From Silene latifolia (Eukaryota > Streptophyta > Magnoliopsida > Caryophyllales > Caryophyllaceae): DNA of 64,000 nt. The stretch is taken from contig NC_133537.1 of the NCBI RefSeq assembly GCF_048544455.1, positions 15,003,541-15,067,540 of the forward strand. Direction: 5' to 3'. How positions within the stretch are numbered: the stretch's first letter is position 1; every line of letters begins with the position of its first letter. Positions 1 through 11,268 of this stretch are shown here, piece by piece. The notes under the pieces are model-generated. The model had not been told where the DNA came from. It worked only from the letters and a program-made list of their open reading frames with translations, and ran no database searches. A program made the translations under genes and the position numbers.

Positions 1-806
1 TGATGAGTAGTATTTTAGTCGCTTTTTACCCCGCGTTTATATCTTATTCCGACTCGATTTTGCGTGCTTAAATGATTAAATAGCTCATTTATTTACTAAT
101 TTGTAACAACTAGTCATCTTAGTCATATTTAATAATTAGTCGGATTTTTATAATATTAGTATTACTGTTCTTTTATTGTTTGTAATTTGTAGATGAGGCG
201 GAAAGTAGTGAGCAAATTAGGTTGAGACGAATTGATTTATGTGAAAGCAAGTCAAGTATTGACTTTCATATTCATTCATTTGACCATAGACATCACCATG
301 TCTTGACCAAACAAGCAGCAGCAAGTCAGCAACCCGTCACTCACCAACAACTCGACATTCAACACCATTTTCATTCACCTCCATTACCACCATTAATCAC
401 CACCACTTTCATCATTCAAGCTTCACCATAACTCCTCCTTGTTGCGGCAGCGAAACCGGGTCCGATTACTCTGTCACCAATCTGCAACAACGAGCTGATC
501 GCACCACCATTAAAGTCGGCTTTTGCTCATTCTCACGCAACAACCACCGCATACCTCGATTTAACATCTACCACCGAGCCCGTATCCGTCTCACCTCACG
601 ATCGTGAGACCACCAAGGCGCCGCCACTCCCTTCGTCCCCCGCATCTCGCCTGAATAGCCAAACGACATTGGCTCGCACTGACTCGTTCACCACCAATCA
701 GACACCTTCAACCATCGCAAGACAGGAAACGACATCGCATTATCTCAGTCGTCTGTTGGTGTTCTGATTTCTCGATGTCCCATTTTTCTATTTTGAGTTG
801 GATCTC
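1..806 (+). mobile_element. Athila-like LTR, left part, split by a later insertion
   Basis: The window opens with TGATGAGTAG, like the TGAT starts of the two other Athila-type LTRs here. The sequence runs without a convincing gene to 806, where the full Athila element enters, and resumes at 16343. Joined across the ATCTC duplication, the two parts give an LTR of about 1.9 kb. Short open frames here (for example 222-431) have no recognisable domain. Whether it is a solo LTR or part of a longer element cannot be decided, because its left flank is outside the window. Confidence 0.6.
802..806. repeat. Target-site duplication of the Athila element, left copy (ATCTC)
   Basis: ATCTC lies immediately before the TG start of the LTR at 807 and recurs at 16338-16342 immediately after the CA end. 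This fixes the element boundaries to the base. Confidence 0.93.
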
Positions 807-996
807 TGATATACGATTATTTTACTTCCAATTCCCTCTTTCTTTTATGCATACCGACTCGTATCGAGTCGGTTTCGGGTGTTTTTCCTTGCATTTTGTG
901 CCCAACACCCGTACTTGTTACCTTGCGTGTCCTTTTGTAGGAAACGGCCCAAGTATGGAGGAATTGGGGCAAGAAAGGCACCCCATTGCCTTTACA

Positions 997-1405
997 TGAA
1001 GAAGAGGTGAAGAAATGAAGATCGTGTGTTTTTTGCAGACGTGCAAGAAATTTCAGGTCCAGCCCACCGTGAAACACACCCTGACCTAATTACTTGAGAA
1101 GTTGAAGAGAAGTGAAGAAAGTGCTTTGCCGGCAGGCCGGGCAACCGCCCACCGGTAAAGCACAAAGAATTGGCTTTAATTGAAGAAATTGGTGAAAAAA
1201 CAAGCTTGGCTCTCATTGGGTAGGAGCACCGGCGGTATGGTCAACCCGGCATTACGCACCTTGAAGAAAAAGAAGAAGTCTGAAGAAGGTGTTTTGCGGC
1301 CGGCAACAAAGCCCACCAAGCAAAACACAAATGCCACTATTTTTAAATCTTGCGGTTTTACCGGTAGGACCACCGGCTGCCGGTGGACCGGCAAAACACA
1401 GCAGC
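997..1405 (+). repeat. Palindromic CCGG repeat array in the 5' LTR
   Basis: Five units start near 1027, 1120, 1202, 1291 and 1364. Most begin GTG(T/C)TTT(T)G followed by CCGG-rich sequence and end with the complementary (C)CGGYAAARCAC. Spacers of 30-40 bases contain GAAGAA and ATTGG. The units are 73-93 bp apart and lie directly upstream of the TATA box. The matching array in the 3' LTR differs from it by many indels. Confidence 0.75.
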
Positions 1406-1453
1406 ACGGGATTTGGGCTTTTCTTCCTTTTTCTTCCTAATCTTGTACAAGCC

Positions 1454-1461
1454 TATAAATA
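1454..1461 (+). promoter_or_regulatory. TATA box of the Athila 5' LTR
   Basis: TATAAATA in the context GCCTATAAATACCCC is conserved in the 3' LTR at 14921-14928. It is the only good TATA box between the palindromic array and the AT-rich downstream part. The transcription start is inferred to lie about 30 bases downstream. Confidence 0.6.
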
Positions 1462-2874
1462 CCCCCTCTTAAACCCTTTTGTACACACAACCCTAGATCC
1501 GAATTTTTACCCTTTCAAGCTTTAAACTTTCTTAATCTCTTTGTTAATCTTTCCTTAATTAGAGAAGTTCTTCAATCAATTAGTGATTGAATTTGGGTTT
1601 GTAAGAAGATTGAAGGATTTCCTTCTTTATTATTTCTAACCAAATTCCTCTTTCACTATTTTGTTGGTATTAATTCTCTCCCTATTTTCATTTGTTTACA
1701 TTTTGTTCTTCTTTTATGTTTGTTTGATTGTTTATGTTAAGATTGTTGGTGTTGTTTGTTTGTTGTTGTTAATTTCATCATTGTTCATCTTTTCATTGTT
1801 GATCTTTCCTTTGTTTCTCTTTCTTTTGTTCATCCTTGGGTAGTTGTCCTCAAAGACTTAATCTTTGAGTTGATTTGGTTAAAGATTGTGTCTTTAGGTT
1901 TAATCACTCTCATTATTAGATTAAATCATCTTACCTTACACCCATTGTTAGATTGTTGCATGTTTAGTAGTGAATTTCATCTTCTCACCATGTTTATGAC
2001 CAAAGTTTCCATCTTTATTGTTTATTTTGCAATTAGGACCATGATTAGTGAGTAGTCTTCCACTAGGGCTCGGTTTGACCTAACATGAGTAATTTCATTA
2101 GTTGAATTTCATAAAGGCTAATTATTTGGGAAATTGGTGAGGGTAGTTTAGAGGAATGACTTGGTTTATGGGTTGACTTTTGGGTAGTGTCGACTTACGA
2201 CCCTTGACCACCAACGAGAGTTGGTTAGGTTGTGATTTGGATACCCGAGAATTGACCCTATTGTTGACCTCGGTTGAGACCGAAAGGGAGAACCGGGGTA
2301 GGACACCTCTAAATTAGCGTTTGAAATCGACCCTCGAGAGAGGGAGTGGGATGACCCGGGAATTGATGGGGCTTAATGACCTTAGCAAATATCGGACTAC
2401 CTCGGGAAAATGCATATTTTTGGGGTAGTGGGGTATTGAGTTAGGGATTCCGACCTTCGAACCCGAGAGGGGGGTTGGTGGGTAGTGCTAGTGTCCTATT
2501 TCGAACCCGAGAGGGGGGTCTTAGGCGAATTAGAGCCGTCACCTCCTCACCTAACTACCCTTGTGATTAGCCTAGAGATTTAACTATGTGGAATTGCGAA
2601 TTGTTTGGGAAGAACCGAGTCTTAGGCCGTTTAATCATTTGAATTACAATTTATCCTTCATTCTTGCTTATTTTCCTTACTTTTGTTAAGTTTGCATTTC
2701 ATTTTGTTTTAGGTAGCATTAGTATAACAATCATCATCTTTTATTTTCGACTTAGCTAAACGATCGGATTAGAACAATTAGTAATCTTTTCAACTCCTTG
2801 TGGGATCGACCCTTAATAGTGTACAACGATAAAATCGTGCACTTGCGAGGTATAGCTTGATACCATCAAGTTTT

Positions 2875-2892
2875 TGGCGCCGTTCACGGGAG
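2875..2892 (+). other. Primer-binding site (tRNA-Asp type, diverged)
   Basis: TGGCGCCGTT lies six bases after the LTR end and is followed by CACGGGAG. The intact form TGGCGCCGTTGCCGGGGA is present in the second Athila-like element (40940-40957), so this site has lost complementarity in its distal half. Assignment to tRNA-Asp follows what is known of Athila elements. Confidence 0.75.
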
Positions 2893-2978
2893 TTCGGCTA
2901 GATATTAATTGTTTTCATTCTTGTTTAGACTAAGTCTTTTGTTACTAATCTCTCTCTTGAGTGTGTAGGACTTCTTGC

Positions 2979-3905
2979 ATGAGAAGAAGAAATCGAAGAG
3001 GTCAACCAATTAGACCGATTGACCACGAGATCGAAGCAACCGCGAGAAGACTAAATTCACTCCGTAGAAGAGGGCTTATAGAAACACCGATTCCTCAAGA
3101 AAATCCAGTAATTGAGAACCTTCAAGAAGGACCACGGGTCTTTGAAACTTTCGAAAATCCTTTTGCAACACCGGAAACGGAAGTAACAATGGCCGCGGTC
3201 CCTATGAGAGATAACTTGGCTCCGAAAAAAGTGGTGAATCCGAGTATTGTGAAGCCACCTATTCAAGCCAACAATTTTGATGTGAAAGCCACCTTGCTAC
3301 AACTTGTCCAAGGGAACCAATTCGGAGGGGGAGCCACCGAAAACCCCAACGAGCATCTCAACGAGTTCTTGGATAGTTGTGACATGTTCAAGGCCAATGG
3401 AGTCACGGAAGATGCCGTACGCCTTAGGCTTTTCCCTTACTCTTTGAGGGGGAGTGCCAAGGAGTGGCTTAAAAGTTGTGAACCCGACTCTCTTCGGACT
3501 TGGGACGATGTCTCTAAGGCTTTTCTCAACAAGTATTTCCCACCCCAACGAACCGCAAGAATCAAGAGTGAGCTCCAAGGGTTCACCCAACAAGAAGATG
3601 AGACCCTTTATGAAGCATGGGAGAGGTACAAGGGCCTCCAAAGGCTATGTCCTCACCACGGTATTGGAGATGATGAGCTCATCAACAATTTCTATGAAGG
3701 GTTAAACAATGATATGAAGATGAACCTTGATTCCGGCTCGGGAAAGGGAGCTTTGGATAAGATAGATCACAAGACGGCAAAAGAACTTATTGAAGAAATG
3801 GCTTCTCGTACCTTTCATTGGAACAATGATAGGCACAAGAGGAAGGGAAGTCACGGTCGAGTCGGCCAACAATGTGGAAGTGAAAGAGATGATAGAAGAG
3901 CTTAA
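2979..3905 (+). pseudogene. gag: gag, N-terminal part (Athila)
   Basis: This is the structural capsid protein of the retrotransposon. The frame is open from 2961, but the first ATG is 2979, in front of an arginine-rich start. The central part is a retrotransposon gag domain: residues such as RLRLFPYSL, AKEWL, FLNKYFPPQRT and LYEAWERYKGL..CPHHGI are typical. The frame ends in a stop at 3905, but the true reading continues in another frame from about 3840, where TASRTFHWNNDRHKR passes into EVTVESANNVEVKEM. A one-base indel in an AG-rich run is the simplest cause. Transcription would come from the 5' LTR. Confidence 0.85.
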
Positions 3906-6021
3906 GCAACAAGTTGCCTTGATGAGCTCAAGCAAAACATCTAGCAATTCTTCTATGAGGAACCAAGTCTATAGTTGTGAGCTTTGTGGAGACCAAGGAC
4001 ACCCACCCAATGAGTGTCCCTTGGTGGTTGGAGATGGAAGTTGTATGGAGCAAGTGAACGGGATATGGGAGTCTAGTCCGGCCAAGCAAGCATTTAACAA
4101 CAACCAATATCACCCGGGATTGAGAGCCCACCCAAACTTCTCCTATGGCTCTCAAAATGTCCAAAACCCAACCTTCCAACAAAAATCACAACAACCAAAC
4201 TTCCAAACTCAAAAACAAAACACTACATTCAACCAAGGTCCACCGGGTTTCCAAGGAAGAACCTTCCAACCAAGACAACAACAATTTCAACCACTCAACC
4301 CACCAACCAACCCACCTTTTCAACAAAACACCCAACCTTTCCAACAAACCACCCAACCTTTCCAACAAACCACCCAACCAAAGTCAAGCTTGGAACTCAT
4401 GATGGAACAATTGATGACTTCACAAAACCAACTTGTCAATACTCAAACACAATTCATCAACCATTCCACTCAAAAACATGACGAGACAACCTCATCCATC
4501 AACCAACTTAGGACCCAAATGCAAGCTTCTCAACGGATGACGGACAACCAAATCTCCCAATTGGCTACTCAAATGAGCCAACTTCAAGCCTCCCAAGGGA
4601 AATTCCCGGGTAAAACCGAGGAAAATCCGAAAACTATGAATGCTATCCACTTGAGGAGTGGTAGGGATTTGGAAGACCGGGAATTTGTCAAGAAAAGGAA
4701 GAGTAGTAGACCGGGTAATGTCATTGAACCTCAAGTTGTGGTTGAACCTCCTAAGGTAATTGAAGAAAAGGAGGGAGAAGAGGAACTCGTGGAAATTGTT
4801 GTGGAAACTCCAAAAGTGATTGATGAACCAACAAGGGTAGTTGAAGAGCCTCAACAACAAGTGGTAAGAACTTATGTACCACCGGTTCCCTTTCCACAAA
4901 GGTTGGCAAGAGCCAAACTTGAACAAAAGTATGGGAAGTTCATGGATATGATGAAGGGTATCAACATTACTATGCCTTTCATTGATGCCGTAAAGGAGAT
5001 TCCAAGCTATGGCAAGTTCTTGAAGGAGCTCATCTCTAACAAAAACTCCTTGAGCCCGACAACCACGGTGAACTTATCCAAGGAGTGTAGTGCAATTCTC
5101 ATGAATGAGGCTCCTCAAAAGCTTGAAGACCCAGGGAGTTTCTCCATTCCTTGTAAGATTGGGACCGTGCACATTGAGAGGGCTTTGTGTGATTTGGGGG
5201 CTAGCATTAGTCTTATGCCCCTCAAAATTTTTAAGAAGTTGAAAGGTTATGAGCTTTCACCAACAAGGGTTTCTCTCCAACTTGCGGATAGGTCGGTAAG
5301 ATACCCTATTGGTCTTGTGGAGGATGTCCCACTCAAGGTGGGGAAACTTGCATTTCCATGTGATTTCTATGTAATGGACATCCCCGAAGACTCAAATATT
5401 CCCATCATATTGGGGCGCCCTTGCCTTGCTACGGGGGGTGCTATGATTGATGTGAAGAATGGGAAGCTTTCTTTGCAAGTGGGTGAAGATAAGGTTGAAT
5501 TCTCCTTGAACAAGGCTATGAAAGAGCCTTCGGAAGAAAAGTCTTGTTATATGATTGATGTGGTAGAAGAATGGGTTGATATGAAGAAATTTGATGAAGA
5601 CAAGGGTTTGCAAGGGTTCCTTGAGGGCAAGGTAAAGGATTTCAAGGAGCACCGGGAGTATGCTTTAGCTATGGAAGCAACAATTGAAGAAGACCCGGAC
5701 AAAGAATTTGAAAGCTTGAGAGGAGATGGTAAAAAGGAGGAGAGATCTACGCCTCCTCAAGTGGAGTTGAAACCTCTTCCTTCTACTCTTAAACATGCTT
5801 TCCTTGGCCCTAATGATACTTACCCTATTATTGTCAATAGTGCACTCAATGACACCGAACTTCAAAAATTACTTGATGTTGTGAGAAAATACAAAGATGT
5901 CATTGGGTACTCAATTGATGATATCAAGGGGATTAGCCCTTCTTTTGCACCCATCGCATTCATTTGGAGGATGAGAGTGCATCTTCCATTGAGCCTCAAC
6001 GCCGCCTTAACCCCGCTATGA
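3790..6021 (+). pseudogene. gag C-terminus with zinc knuckle, and protease (Athila)
   Basis: This frame picks up gag near 3840. A CX2CX4HX4C zinc knuckle (CELCGDQGHPPNEC) starts at residue 63 and would bind the RNA genome. A long glutamine, asparagine and proline-rich tract follows at roughly residues 100-210, with repeated TQPFQQT. The aspartic protease is seen as CDLGASISLMPL, catalytic Asp at residue 468, with the ILGRPCL flap-side motif downstream; Leu in place of the usual Ser/Thr after Asp is familiar in plant gypsy proteases. The frame runs out at 6021 after a shift near 5945, so protease and reverse transcriptase are uncoupled. Confidence 0.85.
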
Positions 6022-6347
6022 AAGAAGTGGTTAGGAAGGAGGTGTTGAAGCTCTATGATGCAAGCATAATTTACCCTATCTCCGATAGTGCATGGGTGAG
6101 CCCGGTGCATGTTGTGCCAAAGAAGGGCGGGGTCACGGTAGTCACCAATGATAAGAATGAACTAATTCCAACAAGAGTCACTACCGGGTGGAGAATGTGT
6201 ATAGACTATAGGCGCCTCAACAAGGCAACTAGGAAAGACCATTTCCCCCTCCCTTTCCTTGACCAAATGTTGGAAAGACTTGCCCAACATTCTCACTTTT
6301 GCTACCTTGATGGGTTTTCGGGGTTTTCCAAACCCGATTCACCCTAA
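5964..6347 (+). pseudogene. Reverse transcriptase, N-terminal part (Athila)
   Basis: This fragment carries the first reverse transcriptase blocks: the conserved stretch around AWVSPVHVVPKKGG, the WRMCIDYRRLNKATRKDHFPLP block and CYLDGFSGF, which holds the first catalytic Asp of the palm. The frame fails near 6325, just after FSGF, and the domain continues in the frame of 6259-6774. The N-terminus of the fragment is really the continuation of the preceding frame. Confidence 0.85.
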
Positions 6348-6774
6348 TGACCAAGAAAAGACCACATTCACGTGCCCATTCGGCACCTTTGCTTATAGGC
6401 GCATGCCCTTTGGGCTTTGCAATGCGCCGGCCACATTTCAAAGATGCATGCTAGCTATATTTTCCGAATATGTTGAGAATATCATGGAGGTGTTTATGGA
6501 CGACTTCTCGGTGGTAGGCACCTCATTTGATGGATGTCTAGCTAATTTGGGTAAGGTCTTGAAAAGATGTCAAGAGAGTGGTCTAGTCTTGAATTGGGAG
6601 AAATGTCATTTCATGGTGACATCCGGGGTTGTTTTGGGTCATGTAGTGTCAAGTAAGGGCTTGGAAGTTGATCAAGCCAAGATTGAAGTGATCAAAACAC
6701 TACCCCCTCCCACTAATGTAAAAGGAATTAGGAGTTTTCTTGGGCATGCGGTTTTCTGCACGGAGATTCATTAA
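6259..6774 (+). pseudogene. Reverse transcriptase, palm and thumb (Athila)
   Basis: The useful part starts near 6330 with IHPNDQEKTTFTCPFGTFAYRRMP and PFGLCNAPATFQRCM. The catalytic F-M-D-D motif lies at 6493-6504, followed by the thumb block FLGHVVS and IRSFLGHA. The final residues are out of frame; RNase H resumes in the frame opening at 6740 after an indel near 6755. The catalytic residues are intact, so the enzyme looks disabled only by frameshifts. Confidence 0.86.
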
Positions 6775-8677
6775 GGATTTTTCTTTGATTGCCCGTCCTT
6801 TAACTTTGTTGCTTGGAAAAGATGTGCCATTTGAATTTACTAATGAGTGTTTGGATGCATTCAATAGGTTGAAGGAAGCTCTCATCACCGCTCCAATCAT
6901 GCAACCTCCCACTTGGGGAGAACCTTTTGAGTTGATGTGCGATGCTAGTGATGTGGCGGTGGGAGCGGTGCTTGGACAAAGGAAGAATGGTAAACTTCAT
7001 GCCATATATTATGCAAGCAAGACTTTGGATGAAGCTCAATCACATTACACTACCACCGAAAAGGAGCTTTTGGCGGTCATATATGCCATGAACAAGTTTC
7101 GTTCTTATTTGGTGGGCTCTAAGGTAATTGTGCACACCGATCACACGGCGTTGAGACACTTGCTAATCAAGAAGGAGTCAAAGCCCCGCTTGATTCGGTG
7201 GATACTATTGTTACAAGAGTTCGATATCGAGATTAGAGACAAGAAAGGTGTAGAAAATGTGGTAGCCGATCATCTTTCTCGGCTACTCCATGTCAAGGAT
7301 AAAGATGGATTGCCAATTGATGACACATTACCGGATGATCAACTATTTGCACTTGCTTTGATGGATACCCCGTGGTACGCGGACTATGTAAATTATTTGG
7401 TATCCGGGGTCATCCCACACGGTTATGATTCCCATAAGAAAAAGAAATTCTTCCATGACCTTAAGCAATATTTTTGGGAAGAACCGTGCCTCTACAAAGC
7501 TTGTGCCGACGGGATAATTAGAAGATGCATCCCCAATGAAGAAGTCCAACCCATAATCTCTCATTGCCATGACATGCCGAGTGGAGGGCATGGTAGTTCA
7601 CGAAAAACCGCCGCGAGGGTGCTCCAATGTGGATTCTTTTGGCCTTCCCTATTTCACGATGTGGCCACCTACGTCAAGAAGTGTGACAAGTGTCAAAGAA
7701 GTGGTAACATTTCAAAGAGGCATGAAATGCCAATGAACTACATACTTGAGGTGGAGGTATTCGATGTATGGGGCATTGACTATCAAGGCCCTTTTCCCTC
7801 ATCAAATGGGAATGAGTATATTCTTGTTGCGGTGGACTACGTGAGCAAATGGGTTGAAGCAATTCCAACAAAGACTTGTGACTTAAAATCGGTGACCAAA
7901 CTAATGGAGACAATCATATTCCCACGGTTTGGAGTTCCACGAATTGTGATAAGTGACCGTGGAACTCATTTCCGGGAGAGGACTCTTGATGCTTTACTCA
8001 AGAAGCATGGGGTGCAACATAGGCGGAGCCTTGCCTATCACCCACAAGCTAACGGCCAAGCCGAAATCTCTAACCGTGAAATCAAGATGATCCTTGAAAA
8101 GACCGTGAGTCGGTCAAGGAAAGATTGGTCTACCAAGCTTAATGATGCATTGTGGGCTTACCGGACCGCTTTCAAAACACCAATAGGAACTTCACCATTC
8201 CGGTTGGTGTATGGGAAGCCTTGCCATTTGCCGGTTGAGTTGGAGCACAAGGCACATTGGGCCATCCGACTACTTAACTTTGACTTGAAGAGCGCCGGAG
8301 AGAAGCGGCTACTTGACCTCAATGAGCTTGAAGAATTTCGACTAGAGGCTTATGAGAGCTCTAGGTTGTACAAGGAAAAGACCAAGCGATTCCATGACAA
8401 AGCTATTATAAGGAGGGAATTCAAGGAGGGGGACTTGGTTCTCCTCTTTAACTCAAGGTTCAAGCTATTTTCGGGAAAACTAAAGTCAAAGTGGTCGGGG
8501 CCTTTCACCGTGGTCCGAGCTTTCCCCTATGGGTCGGTTGAGGTATCCGATGGAGACCAAACATTCAAGGTAAATGGACAACGGCTAAAGCACTACATTG
8601 CCGGAACCCCTATCATCAAGAGTGTGAGCTCCATTGCTACCCATGCATCTTTGTATATAATTTGCATCCTAGACTAG
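6740..8677 (+). pseudogene. RNase H and integrase (Athila)
   Basis: This is the longest open pol segment, 645 codons. RNase H acidic residues are visible at D68 (CDASD), E107 (TTTEKEL), D134 (HTDHTAL) and D177 (ADHLS). Integrase follows with its zinc domain H275, H284, C315, C318 and the catalytic D347 (GIDYQG), D406 (SDRGTHF) and E442 (AEISNRE), in the correct D,D-35-E spacing. The C-terminal part ([20 protein letters not shown]) is the typical DNA-binding tail. No chromodomain is present, as expected for Athila. The start codon is internal; the segment is the continuation of the upstream frame. Confidence 0.88.
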
Positions 8678-9594
8678 TAGTGAGAAATTTGGAATCGTAT
8701 TTTGTCTATTTGGATTGGTGACGGAGGTCACTTTTGAAGAACACAAGTATTTATTTTCGTTGACCCGAAATCCCGGCATCATGCGTCGGAGTAGTTGCGG
8801 AAAACAAGAATCCCGGGGTCAATGAAAAAGCTCAAAGTTGAGTTGAAGAAAAATTGAGCAAATTTGAAGAACACAACGAAAAAATAGCTGTGTGTTGTGT
8901 TTTTGCCGGTGGCCGGCAGCCGGTTGGTCCACCGGCGAGACCAAACAAGATTTTTGGAAATTAAAGAAGTGGTGTGTTTTGCCGGTTGGCCGGCTTGGCC
9001 AAGCTCAAGCACAACACACTGGCGGCGAAAACACGAAGAATTGATGATTGGGAGTGTGTTTTTGCACTAAGCAGCACAAGAAGCCCACCGGCATGACACA
9101 CTGAAGACTTGGAAAATTTTGGAAATTGGTGAAGAGGAGTGTTTTTTGCCGGTAGGGCAAGAACCGCTCACCGGTAAAACGCTCATGTATTGAAGCTGGG
9201 AAGTCTAAATTTGAGTATGGAGTGTGTTTTGCCGGTAGGCCGGCAACCGGCTCACCGGCATAACACACCTGGTATATGGGAGATTTAATTGAGGAGAGTG
9301 TTTTGCCGGTGGACCGGCAGCCGGTTGGTCCACCGGCAGCGAGGACAAAAATCTTGAAGGAGAAAATCGAAAAATAGAAAGGGGGAGTCGTTTCTGCGAG
9401 ACCGGTTCTTAGGTTCGCCAACCGCAAAACGCATCATCGACGCAAAATTAAAACCCGTGAAACCCCTTTTCTCATTTCATTTCTTCTTTCTTCCTTCTTC
9501 AATCCTCCATTATTTTTCCCCCTTTTCAACCCTAACTCCATTAAAACTCAATCAAACTCCCTCTAACCTTCACCAATCTACTCCAATCATCAAG
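8678..9594 (+). repeat. Non-coding spacer with a palindromic CCGG array between integrase and ORF3
   Basis: No gene. From about 8890 to 9435 it holds seven units starting near 8894, 8972, 9050, 9140, 9225, 9296 and 9390, built like those in the LTR: GTGTTTTGCCGG on one side, CCGG(C/T)AAAAC(A/G)C on the other. The best has a perfect 11-bp stem, GCCGGTGGACC at 9305-9315 with its complement at 9327-9337. The following 9457-9594 is CT-rich leader. Confidence 0.75.
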
Positions 9595-11268
9595 ATGTCG
9601 GGAAGAAGGACAAGAGCCGACATAGCAAGGGACCAAGAGGCATTGATTGCTCGGGCCGCAACCGATACATACCCCGATCCGGACTTTCCCCCTTTGTCGA
9701 GTTTACCACACCTACGCAGAAGGGTAAGTTTATTCTCTTTAAAAATCGTCCCCTCACCCCTACTAAATTTCTTCATCATCCGTCTTTGTGCACCCTTGGG
9801 ATTCTTTGGGGAGACGGAAGCTTTGTTTACGGGGTGTGGTATGAGGGGCATATTTTTCATGCATGAATACACTTACCCCCGGATTACATGGGAATTTTTG
9901 AGTAGTCTTAAGATTACCAAGCACCGGCAAACGGGGATGGTGGCCACTCCTAGTTTTAGACTAATGAACCGGGAACATAACATCACTTTGGGTCGGTTGG
10001 CTCAAATTTTTGGGCTGGAAAATGCGACGTCGCATACCCCGCCCGCTGATTTTCACTATTCCCGTGTGTGGAAGGCAATTTCGGGCATTGATGATCAACC
10101 CGGGGTAAAAAGGCCCGCGATGAGTTGCCACAATCCCGTCATTCGGGTGTGGCATAGATGTATGGGGTGCACCGTTCTTGCGGTAGATGAGCCATGGGTG
10201 TTTAGGACCCACGAGCTTGAAATTTTGGGGTCCCACTTGTTCACGAAACCCACCCCCTTCCGAATTAATGTGGCTCACTACCTAGCCCTTAATCTATCCA
10301 AGATTGCTAGTTCTCCGGGGCATAAAACCCCGATACATGTGGGTGGCATGATCACCCGAATTGCCCGCAACATGGACCGTCCGGTTGACCTTTCCACGAT
10401 GAATTGGATACCCGGGGACACTTACTTGACAAAGCACTACTTGACTACAAAGCTTGAGTGGCTCAAAGAGAACCCCAACGACGGCCTTGAATATTGGCAA
10501 ATCAATCACAAGAACTCCATCCGGCTTCCAAATGTTACCGCGGTAAAAATTGAAAAGGACAAGGAGTCTTATCTCCTTGATATTGAAGAAGACCCTCCCG
10601 CCGACCAACCTCCTCCCAATGTTCCACGGGTTTATTCTAGGGACCGTAGACGCGACACTCCCTCCTCCCTACGATACGCCGCACCTCAAACTCATCAACC
10701 TCCCCCGTGGCAATTTCAACAAGGTGAGGCGTCCTCCTCGACCCCTTCTCCCTTGTCACCTTCCCTCACCGAGTGGATGGAGAGGATGGACATTGCCACG
10801 GCGAAAGCCGCTAGTGAGAGGGACATTTTGGGGAGAAAGTTGGACCGGATATATTATGATCAAGCTACCGGTACTTATCCCATCTATGATGATTTTTGTC
10901 GACGGGATTACGTGGGTTATGAGCACCCTCACCCCTCCTACTTCACTTGGCCCGATGGGAACTACTCGAGAGAGGATGGGAGGATGGTCCGCGGAGGTCT
11001 TAACCTCCAACCGGACTACTTTGCGCGACCCGTTTTCCCGCCTATGCCCGAGTCTAGACCGGAGGGCCATGAGGCCCAATGGTTTGGGGGAGTTCGGCCC
11101 TATTTTGCTAGTGATGCGGGTGCGTCGGGATCCGGTGGTGGTTTCACGGGAGGAGATAGCGGCGTGATGAATATGAGTGGTGATTTCACGGGTGGTTTTC
11201 CGGGTGTCGGCGGTAGTGGAGGTAATTTCACCTTCAACCCCGATGATTTGATTCAAGGCTCGATTTAA
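9595..11268 (+). CDS. ATHILA third ORF (env-position protein of unknown role)
   Basis: The frame is open from 9457, but the first 46 codons are low-complexity leader. I choose the ATG at 9595 (MSGRRTRADIARDQEA), giving 557 residues. The central region (FTGCGMRGIFFMHEYTYPRI, TWEFLSSL, FRLMNREHNITLGRLAQIFG, WHRCMGCTVL, VGGMITRIARNM) resembles the plant ATHILA ORF family found downstream of pol, in the place of env. No clear signal peptide or membrane anchor is seen. The C-terminus is rich in proline, then glycine (FTGG repeats). Its function is not established. A strong 5' splice-like AGGGTAAGT at 9722-9730 lies inside the frame. It appears intact, unlike gag-pol upstream. Confidence 0.75.
   Translation: MSGRRTRADIARDQEALIARAATDTYPDPDFPPLSSLPHLRRRVSLFSLKIVPSPLLNFFIIRLCAPLGFFGETEALFTGCGMRGIFFMHEYTYPRITWEFLSSLKITKHRQTGMVATPSFRLMNREHNITLGRLAQIFGLENATSHTPPADFHYSRVWKAISGIDDQPGVKRPAMSCHNPVIRVWHRCMGCTVLAVDEPWVFRTHELEILGSHLFTKPTPFRINVAHYLALNLSKIASSPGHKTPIHVGGMITRIARNMDRPVDLSTMNWIPGDTYLTKHYLTTKLEWLKENPNDGLEYWQINHKNSIRLPNVTAVKIEKDKESYLLDIEEDPPADQPPPNVPRVYSRDRRRDTPSSLRYAAPQTHQPPPWQFQQGEASSSTPSPLSPSLTEWMERMDIATAKAASERDILGRKLDRIYYDQATGTYPIYDDFCRRDYVGYEHPHPSYFTWPDGNYSREDGRMVRGGLNLQPDYFARPVFPPMPESRPEGHEAQWFGGVRPYFASDAGASGSGGGFTGGDSGVMNMSGDFTGGFPGVGGSGGNFTFNPDDLIQGSI

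Larger units (their letters stand above)
807..2868 (+). repeat. 5' LTR of the Athila element
   Basis: It begins TGATATACG and ends ACCATCA, 2062 bp. It matches 14279-16337 along its whole length. A TATAAATA at 1454-1461 is the probable core promoter, and a palindromic array lies just upstream at about 997-1405. Two copies of a CGAACCCGAGAGGGGGGT direct repeat lie near 2457-2520. Apparent ORFs in this LTR are not genes. Confidence 0.94.

Noticed and set aside
1661..2055. Hydrophobic ORFs that look like small membrane proteins, repeated at 15051-15523.
   Set aside because: They lie in the U5 part of the Athila LTR in T-rich sequence and occur in both LTRs; no domain or start context supports them.
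9722..9730. AGGGTAAGT inside the third ORF as a real splice donor.
   Set aside because: Strong match to a 5' splice site, but no matching acceptor or interrupted domain could be identified, so no intron is called.
9457..11268. The third Athila ORF as a true viral envelope gene.
   Set aside because: I see no signal peptide, fusion peptide or membrane anchor; only its position matches env.
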